A DNA stretch of 64,000 bases, taken from Orbilia blumenaviensis (taxonomy: Eukaryota; Ascomycota; Orbiliomycetes; Orbiliales; Orbiliaceae). Each line of letters opens with the position of its first letter. Positions within the stretch are counted from its first letter, which is position 1. This document shows, one piece after another, positions 55,698-64,000 of the stretch. The position numbers and the translations under genes are program-made. The stretch is taken from NCBI GenBank assembly GCA_036872755.1, contig JAVHNS010000005.1:2108001-2172000 (forward strand), written 5' to 3'. A model generated the notes under the pieces. The model was not told where the DNA came from. It made no database searches and worked only from the letters and a program-made list of their open reading frames with translations.

Positions 55698-58600
55698 CAG
55701 TGATATCTTATGACTTCCTTTCCATCTTGCTTTTGGTCTGTATTATTTTTTGTTTTCTTTTAACGGCGATGCGGCGCTACTCTGCTTTTTTGTGATGATG
55801 CTTTGGGTTTTTTTTCCTTCCTTCCTTTTTGGCCTCCCGTTTTCGGTGCCAGATTGTTGACGAGTTTATGGTTCTTCTAAATGCTTGAAGTGATGCGAAG
55901 CGTGCTGTGGGGGTGTATGCTCTATGTAGTATGTACGATATAAAAGCGGTCTGTTGGGAAAAGCAAGATGTCAATTTATATCTTCGGGTAGCGACGACAG
56001 ACATCTTGCGAAGGGAAGAATAGGAAGGATAAAAGCCGGGCTTACGATTACTAGTAACCTGATAACTAGTCTTACCGTTTATAGGCGGACCCGTATATGG
56101 AATATATGACTGTGACATCGTAAACTTGTCTTCGTGAACTGGCCGGAGTGCATCTTTTTTTTGTTCCATGCTTGCTTAAGCTTAATGACAAAACGACACT
56201 TGGAGAAATTCCTATTGTCTTGCAGGCTTCCTGATGGTTGAGGGCAATTTTATGGCGCTCAAGCAGGTAGTCAGTGAATATATACTCACAAACGCTCCGA
56301 AGGACGGCATCTACAGAATTTTTTTATACCTGCTACTCTGCGCATTGACATCAGCGCCCCTACTCAGCAGTATACTAATAACTTGGATTCGTCCCTGCGT
56401 GAACACTGTCTTCGGTACTTCCGTGGGGGCGGCCGGCCGGCGTAAGTCATAGCAGCAATTTACACCAAGGCCCTCTGCAATGACACATTGCGGAGCGTCG
56501 CTAAGATATTGCCCCTGGGAGTCGCCATCCACACTTGAAGCATATCAATAATTTCTATTATCAATGCATTGTCGAATAAAAGTCCGAATGGTGCTGGCAG
56601 AATGATATATGATGGTAACGTGTCTGACACTTTCCTTGATGTAGCGGATCGAAGTGCCAAGTCCTGAGCATTGATATTCCAGAGTTCGCAACGAAGTTAG
56701 AAATTCGGAAAGGTTAGGGTGATGGTATGAAATTAGATACTACTGAAGAGGATTGGAAGTGTGAATTCTCGGAATTGACGAGAGCAGAGTGATGGCTATC
56801 GTAGAGACGGGAGGGGAAGCCAGGAAAGTATGGAAAGTTTGAGCTCAGGCGTAAGACCTTCCACGGATTTCGCGACGGGCAATATACCCGAGGGGTCTGA
56901 ATTGAAGTATCCATAGCCACTTAAGGATATAGTCTGCTCTGTATGCCAACTATAGTTGGAAGACTAATTCGAAATGATAAGCTAGCGTCATTTTTGCTAA
57001 CGTCTTATATCTGACACCTTAGTTAATCAGCCAAAACCCAGATTTACAGAAATATTGAGATACAGCTTAAGTGCGCATGTAATGCTGCAGCGCTTCAGCC
57101 TATTTTCGGTTCGTATTAAAAGCGTACCCTACTCTTGAGTCGACTATTAAAGTTAAGGGTCGATATTGCACTTGAGTTTGCTGCTTTATGTCGCCCCCGA
57201 CTCAACTGACCATGCGTCACACCCCTCCCCGATCAATGCAATTAGATAATCTATATACCATCGTATGACCCGATGCAATATGCATCGAAGAGGCACATTT
57301 AAGTACGTGATTATGGAAACACATGCCATACACATTAAGTTATAGCTTTGTTCAGAGCTGGGTAACAAAAGCAATTATTCTTGTAGGTCACCGTGTTTTT
57401 GAGTTCGATACGAAGTTTAGGTTGTCTTCGGCCTTAATCAATGTACTCAGCTGTTGTGTTCTAAAGCCTTTGAATTTACCTTGCTCCTGGTCTTGTACTT
57501 GCCCCCAATACCACACATCCAGCTGGCTCCGTAATAGCGTTACCCGCAAAGTCATGCAATGGCTACCACGTGTACATGGCAGCGCATTTGTGCTGCCGGT
57601 GCGGGTGCTCTCGAGCTAACAAATCCAATCAAGGCTTTAGGTTTTCGGCATGATATCAGGTCAACGTAATTAGCCTACCTTACGTATACAACCCCAAGTA
57701 CTTCGTTCTCATTAACTCCTGTAAACTTTAGCCAATGCAATTATATGTCCCGACGCGGCGCAACCATTTAATTGTTTTGATAATGGGCTGAGAAGCTGAT
57801 TTTTTGCGGTACCAGCCAGCGCATTTTTTCTTTGCCACCACCCTACCGGCCAGGATCCATTTATTGCGTACATAAGAACCTACTAGAGTCTAGAACATGC
57901 TTACTAGCTGCCTACCATTGGCGATTACTCGAACATAGCTTTCTCCACAACCATGCATAAGTTGTATTATCTAGTAAACTGGCTTAGGCCAAGAAAAATA
58001 TTGATTCGAATTATGGCTGGGATACCTAAATTCCCGCACGTTTTCTGTGTGACGAACCGGGTAAGCCATACAAGTCTATCATCAAGGATCAGTTAATCAA
58101 TTATTATTTATGTGAGTCTCAAACTTTCGATTTCTCCCCAAATCCAAGCCGCGAATTAAGCGGCCGATATCAAATTCTATGGTTGGTTATGATCAACGTG
58201 TCTCGAGCTCGTAGGAAAACATTGAAATAACAGATAATGAGGTACGCAATAAAACAGAGTTATGCATATATGCTTCCAGTTGAATTCATAGCTGGATCGG
58301 TCACAAGCGCACAACGAATGGTGCTACCCCAGAAAAATGAGCTATACTTTTATGAAGCTGACGAAAAGTGACTCCATAGTGTATCCTAGCCCAATCTAGC
58401 AAAGCCAGGCGAGTTATGCCCAATAGGTTTAGATCAAATGCAAACCTATGCTCTTGATCGCGAGGCATACACCAAGAGCCACCGACCTTGATATTTGCGG
58501 CCATACATATAACATACATGACCGAAGCAATGGAAGCCCGTGGCCTGGGCCTAAAATAGACTTACTTTGGCCCCCAGGAAAATGGAGGCTGGTTTGTGAT

Positions 58601-60350
58601 ACGGCTCTACAAATACATCAAGCCGTCGATCCGATTAGATACCTCTGAATATGCATGCTACTTCAGCTGGCAGGGCCTTGGCCGCGAATCAGGCCATATC
58701 ATCACGCCGACATGCGCAAGCCAATGCATAGCACGCAAGGTAATCCCTACATGTATATACACCGGCGCTACAGCTGGACTGGACTCGCTTTTTAGGGCAA
58801 AGCATAGTTACACGCACAGCCCGACAGGGAAACGATAGTTATTTTGCCTCGGCGGTAGTTCTCTACATTATTTGAATTTGGAAGAGGTTAGATCGATTGT
58901 TGAGGCAAGCTACCTCTACTACGATACGGGGTAGTGAAACCTAAAAACAAATAACGAAACAATTTAAACGATATAGAATACGCTAGAATGAGTTCGCGAT
59001 CTCTACGCATGATTTAGAATCCATTCGACATCTGTCAATACTTGACACCGACACTGCATCGGACTATGCGCTAATGCTAACATGGCATACATCTACTATA
59101 TGCGCACCTCCACGATATGAAATGACATATCCGGTATCCAGGACTCGAAATACTTGTTATTTTAACAACTCTCCGTTCCTCTCGTATTTTTTCCATTGAG
59201 GGATGTGTGGGGTCGCTAAACATCACAAATACCGCCAAACTAGTTGTCGCTAGCTTGAATGCCGCAATTTGAAGCTACGAATGCGGCAGCCTGGTGGGGC
59301 AAGCTAACTTAACTTAGCGCCCAAATGTGGGGCCCTGTTCAAATCCTGTAGTTTCCGACGAAACGCGCTCGCGCTCCCGAGTAGACCGGATATTTTCTTG
59401 TGAGAAAGGAGAATCGAATGGCCCGATAATTGGTTTCTCAGCTTGTTCCCCTACTGTGGTAAGAAGGTCACGGTAGAGAAAGGGGGAGCTGTGCGTTCGA
59501 TTTTCATCTGTTTCGTTTGCACTGTAAAAATCCGATTCATCTCGGAATTTCCTGTCATATGTCTGTGGATATGAAAATTCCAGGGATTAACATCTTAAGC
59601 TGGCAAGCAACTTGAGCGTCGCCAGATTTACAGATGGGAAGCCCGTAAGCGCAGTAATTACTTGTTAGATAGTTTTACATCACAGAGTCCAAGGCAAAAC
59701 GCTGTGCCTGGCTTGGGCATTGCAAATCGTATTTGAGGAGGCTGGACTGCTAAACGCTAATACTAGGGACCTGAGCTGTATCCGCGACGTTCAAAATTAA
59801 GGTATTTAAACCGTTTCTAACTAAAAATGGAGTAAGCAAGTCCACCTAGTCTTAGGAGGAGCAGGCCTAGCCAGCCCTCGGACCGAGCGCACATGAATGC
59901 ACAACGTCGAAGGCGGGATGGAACACAATATCTGAGACACCTTGCAGATGCCCTCCAGGAACCACTGACCAAAATTCTCTTGCGGAGAATGTTTCCTATT
60001 AGGTCTATAAACTCATAAAATAGATTTTAAATCCGCAGGTGGCGATAAATCGTAGAGCTGACGGCGATTGATGCAACAGCTTCTTAATTTAACAAAATGC
60101 TTTCTTGGGAGGGCCGCCGGAGGATGCCGTCTGCACGTCGAAACCGAGCCTAGGAGAATATGCAGGCAAATTTTCGCGAGACCAGAATCCATGATGTACT
60201 CATATATCAAAAGAGATACGGCTGGGTGGAACGAACATTATAAAAAACCAGAAAAAAGAACACTAACCTCCCATTTAACAACGGGATAAAATCACGGCTT
60301 GCATCTTCTCGGGGCCTACGAATCGAGGACATTGTTCTGTGGGATCATCA
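55698..60350. other. Gene-poor region, 4.7 kb
   Basis: No intact gene is recognised. Frames on both strands are short and interrupted. An ankyrin-like scrap is listed separately at 56311-56391. The sequence is AT-rich in patches. Homopolymer T runs near 55800-55830 belong to the 3' flank of the dipeptidase gene. Confidence 0.45.
56311..56391 (-). pseudogene. Ankyrin-repeat-like fragment
   Basis: A 26-codon minus-strand stretch reads IQVISILLSRGADVNAQ and then SSRYKKIL. This fits the second half of an ankyrin repeat and the start of the next, in the style of fungal NACHT/ankyrin proteins. It ends in TAG, where such repeats commonly have CTG CAG (Leu-Gln), so one C-to-T change would explain the stop. 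Sequence before it does not continue the repeat in any frame I could follow. Confidence 0.35.
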
Positions 60351-60870
60351 TCACGGCAAGATGCCAAGGGTATCAAGAGCTACTGATTGAGCTACCTTCT
60401 TAATAGCGGCTTCTGGTTCAGAAGTTACGATAACCGCATTTGGAGAGATAACCGTCCGAACCTGACCGGCGTTGTAGAAGCAACCTAAATTTGGGCTGAA
60501 AACTTCGCTTTGACTAATTAATGCATTGGTCGCAGAAAGACTCTCTGTAATACCTTTCTCCCAGCCTTGAGGTGCGCTTTGTGTCGTTGATCCGACGGGT
60601 TACAGAATACTGACGTCGATATACGACTTATCCAGCGTGATCTTGTAGTGGGTGTAGACCAGGCCAGGAACAGAAATGATCCTTTGAAGCGCAAAAACCC
60701 AGTCGCTATGCAACGCGAGCCCGCTTGTGGTATTTTGCTGCTCAACACAAACCTCGTTTGACGACCAACTCTCTGGAGCTGCGAGCTGCGACTGCTGGCT
60801 GCTATGGCGCGCGCTCGGTTTTAAATTTTGTTAATTGCGTTTTGAAGAAAAGGAGGTTGATAGAAGCCAT
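60351..60870 (-). pseudogene. Decayed gene for a possibly secreted small protein
   Basis: On the minus strand one frame encodes a protein-like sequence over about 0.45 kb: SGLALHSDWVFALQRI, GLVYTHYKITLDKSYIDV, then an in-frame TAA at 60600-60602. The same frame resumes with GWEKGITESLSATNALI, FSPNLGCFYNAGQVRTVI and AIKKVAQSVALDTLGILP before TGA at 60351-60353. No intron of normal size can remove the TAA. A hydrophobic start (MASINLLFF) at 60870 lies in another frame, implying a frameshift or lost splice site near the 5' end. CAA to TAA is a C-to-T change, as repeat-induced point mutation makes. I do not recognise the family. Confidence 0.45.
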
Positions 60871-61331
60871 ATTGTATCGGTTAGACACAGGAATTATTTT
60901 TCTTTTTCCTATAACGTTCTCCCTACTGAGATGCCAGCGACTCTGTGCAGGAGACATGCCGCATCCAACCTGCACTATTTTGAGTTATGCGTGGCGTAAG
61001 CCATGGTCCAACCCACTAATCCCGAATCAATAGGGAGAATAGAACTTGATACTGTCGAGATTCGACTACAGATCCGCTTACCCCTCGTGCATTCACAAAG
61101 CCAGGCAAAATCTCTAGCGGCTGACCGAGACTGACAATTTGTGGAAATGAGTTTGACTTGAGTATAATCCTGATATTCCGCGCGGACTAATCAGTAAGTA
61201 GTCTGGTCGGGAACATATAAAGAAAGCTTGCCTTCACCAGAGAACTCATTCTTTTCGGCACACTCAAGGAAATTTTCCATCAACAGTTTATCTTAGCATT
61301 TCTTTGAGTAGTTGATCATACAGTCGTCAAG
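60871..61331. other. Upstream region of the Thr/Ala-rich secreted-protein gene
   Basis: It lies between the decayed gene and the start at 61332. Apart from the TATA-like element listed separately, nothing is recognised. Confidence 0.45.
61216..61221 (+). promoter_or_regulatory. TATA-like element
   Basis: TATAAA occurs 110 bp before the ATG at 61332, leaving room for a leader of about 80 nt. This is a positional inference only. Confidence 0.35.
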
Positions 61332-62493
61332 ATGAAGTATTTTATTACCTTTGCAGGTCTCGCGGCTACTGCCTCCGCAGTTGGGGTCACCACTGTCAAT
61401 CCAAAATGCAACTTTGATTACTGTCTTAGAAGTACGTATAATGTTTTTTTTTTATCATTATTCATTTACTGTACAAGTTTAACCAGAAGTGTGCTATTTA
61501 GACGTCATCGCTAGCAATCTCCCAACTCGCTCTGGATATGCGGATTGCGTCGCTTTTCTTCAAACAACCGTGATACCTGCTCCAGCGTATGAATATCATG
61601 CTACCTACATCTTGCTACACAAGTAGATTTCAACTCACTAACGGATGCGAAATAGCACTTCATGGTCTACTACATACACCACCGGGACAACTACCGCCCC
61701 CGTGAGCACGATCACGACCAGTGCCGACTATGTCCCACCTATAGTGGATAAACGTTACTTCGACTTCGTCCAAGATTTCCAGAATGGCGGCTTTCGGATG
61801 GTCAGGCGTGACGAAGCTACAGGTCCTGTTACAATCACGAACACTATGCCAGATTATATGATTAAGAGCTGTACCAGCCTTAATGGCGTGGAGGCTACCG
61901 CTCGATATGCCAGCGCTTGTTCCTGCGTGGGAGCTACCCCGGGCGAACCTAATAACGCGCCACAGCCTACCATCACCAAAACATCTACGCTAGAAGATCC
62001 AACTGCTACATCGGCAACGACCCCTCTAACCACAGTCACAGTCTTGACCTTCAAGGCTGAGGTTACCGGTGCGCCAACTGCAGCGGCCAACAAATTCCTT
62101 TCGACCTCCGTTATCAGTGGCAATACGCATATTGTCGCCGCTGCAGTTGCGACAGCCGCCCCCAACTTCGTCCTGTATCCCAACGGCAAAATTCTCGTTG
62201 GCGGAAAGCGCCTTATTGCAAAAGTATCTGGTCCCTACCCAGACAGCAGGTACCTAGATTTTATCGATGATAACCTCGTTACTCCCGGAACTGCTTTCGA
62301 TGTAGTCTGCGAGATAGGAGGCACTGGCCTCTTCACCTGCAAGTCAGCACCCCCTACCAACGATCACACTAAATGGATACTACTTGATATGGGCGGTGGG
62401 GCCTACACCTTGCGGTTGCTTAAGACTAGTGCTGCAGTCCCTGCACCCAATTTTGATGGGTTTACTATTAAAGCACTTGCTCCAAATGTTTAA
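61332..62493 (+). CDS. Predicted secreted Thr/Ala-rich protein
   Basis: Three exons, 61332-61431, 61502-61586 and 61656-62493, give 340 codons plus stop. Donors are GTACGT and GTATGA; acceptors TTAG and ATAG. The protein begins with a clear signal peptide (MKYFITFAGLAATASA, cleavage before VGVTT). A short cysteine-containing module follows (NPKCNFDYCLRNVIAS with YADCVAFLQTT), as at the start of many fungal wall-associated proteins. Next comes a Thr/Ser-rich linker suited to O-glycosylation (TSWSTTYTTGTTTAPVSTI). A C-terminal region of about 180 residues has hydrophobic strands and cysteines (DVVCEIGGTGLFTCKS). I do not recognise a catalytic domain. It is likely a cell-surface or extracellular protein. 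Confidence 0.82.
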
Positions 62494-64000
62494 ATGTACC
62501 TTTTGCTAGATAACCCTCTCGGGCTATACAAGCATATTCGAAGGGCTTAGCTGCAAGAATTTTATGATGATAGGCCGGTATACTACACCACACCTTTGGC
62601 CGGGGAATTAATCTGGGTTAATGTATTTTTAATGGCTCGAATAAATATAATATATATGAAGTTCTACATGTTACCTCATACAAAGGTCTCGGGTCTGCTT
62701 GGTTACAGCCGTTCATATCCCTATATCCATATCTCACCATGAATATTGGTCAACAACATAAATCCGATCCCATAAATATCGAGTTGTCAGTTTGAGGCAA
62801 AATATGCTTCTATACGCAATTTCTGGCTCTGATAAATCTGCATTCTGGTATCCGAAATCATGTTGGGTACGACTTTCAAATGCATCGCTATTAGATTCCG
62901 AGATTAGGATGGTATGACACCTCGAAATCCGTGTGACTACCTAGTTTCAACTACAAGGCTGGCGAATCGCCCGGGGCAATTAGTTTATTTTAAAATCATG
63001 TAAAATCCAAGGCAACACCATTCCAGTTCATTGCATTCTAATTATGAAGTTTGCTTTTTAATTAATAACCGTTCTTCGGAAATTTTCTCATAAGTCTACA
63101 ACTTATGTTTGAGTACTCGCAGACAAATCCCGGGTATATCCATGCCTAAACGAGCTTGGCATCGCATAGGAATATCAAATTAGTGTGCGGTAAGTCTGGA
63201 CAAGATTGTAGATCTATTAAGCGATCAATGCAAAATAGGCTCTTAAGCTAAGATTTGTAGTGCAATATCATTCTGGATACACCAATGGCGACGCGGATGT
63301 TGTAACTGCAGGATGTGTTGCGCCATGTAGAATTTCTGCCAGAGGCTATATATGATTCAGCCTCGACTAAGCTAATCGCGGTTTTGCTTGGATGTTTCCA
63401 TATGATAGCTAAAGACGCGTATAATATGGAGAAAATTATGGTATCTCCAGTTCTCCTCTTTCACCTGTTCGTATATTCGTTTTCGACCGCGAATATTCGG
63501 CTTGTAAACCAGGCCCCAGCGACAAGGAAACTGGGAAGTGCATAGATTAATATTTTGTATCTGTCAGGATGGTCGTGTTAGAAATATCCTAAGCTTTGGG
63601 CCTTGCTGATTAGCTTACTAAAACTAGACTACGGAAAATACACACCGCTGAACTAATTCCTCTTAGAAGTTTTGGAAGCCGTAACAGGATATCACCCACT
63701 AATACCAAATTTTTTGTACCCCGCACAATACATAGTCTGCCAGCTGTCCTACATGATGCTTCCAGTCAAGAATGAGGATTTTGCTGCATTGTTCTACCTT
63801 CAAACAGGGCTGATAAAAGGACTTCGAGCGGGGTAAGGCTGTCGAATTTCAAAAGGTGCGATATATGAAGCGAGGTGTTGGCACAAGTTGTGCAGTAATA
63901 ATTGACTGTATTTATCCCAACAGCTACATATCATATATACTCATCCAGAACGGAATCGACTGCTTTAGTGCGTTCTCTTCGCCCAAGCTGATAGCCGGCC
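62494..64000. other. Terminal intergenic region
   Basis: In the last 1.5 kb I see no supported gene; the 76-codon frame at 63315-63545 lacks recognisable features. The sequence is AT-rich. Confidence 0.45.

Noticed and set aside
63315..63545. 76-codon plus-strand frame
   Set aside because: No domain, signal peptide or splice-compatible neighbour; composition is not distinctive.

Overview
This window is nuclear DNA of a filamentous ascomycete (Pezizomycotina). Almost every gene is cut by one to seven short introns (about 50-100 nt) with GT donors, CTAAC/CTGAC-like branch sites and AG acceptors. Genes lie on both strands without operons, and the products are typical fungal ones: VHC1 cation-chloride cotransporter, AVT3 vacuolar transporter, mitochondrial ribosomal protein mL59, RIB4, MRI1 and M19 dipeptidase. 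I cannot fix the class; a Leotiomycetes- or Orbiliomycetes-like genome would fit, but that is a guess. All exon limits were read by eye from splice motifs and frame continuity; the summed exons of the multi-exon models are multiples of three.

Layout. 0-11 kb: a methyltransferase running off the left edge, a class-V aminotransferase-like (cysteine desulfurase-like) protein, a Frag1/DRAM/Sfk1 membrane protein and VHC1 in eight exons. 11-13.4 kb: a disordered orphan protein. 14.4-18.6 kb: the most unusual part, six small intronless genes in tandem on the minus strand whose products all begin MPRC-x-K; five of them share a second box G-[SA]-E-I-[LM]. 20-29.4 kb: a protein with two CxCxxC motifs, a vWA plus ubiquitin-E2 fusion protein, and an Hsp70-like ATPase. 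31-41.4 kb: a coiled-coil protein whose last 0.8 kb is open in two frames, an acyltransferase-3 and AVT3.

42.3-50.1 kb: four genes for predicted secreted proteins, each with a first exon that encodes little more than a signal peptide followed by a phase-2 intron. Two of them (47.4-50.1 kb) are recognisably paralogous and stand head to head over a 348-bp promoter. A housekeeping gene (mL59) sits among them. This block and the MPRC array look like accessory, lineage-specific content between conserved genes.

50.7-55.7 kb: RIB4 and MRI1 (convergent), then a membrane dipeptidase. 55.7-61.3 kb is gene-poor, with an ankyrin-like scrap and a secreted-protein-like pseudogene with an in-frame stop explainable by a C-to-T change. 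A Thr/Ala-rich secreted protein gene follows, and the last 1.5 kb is empty as far as I can see.

I read no rRNA, confident tRNA, CRISPR or intact transposon.
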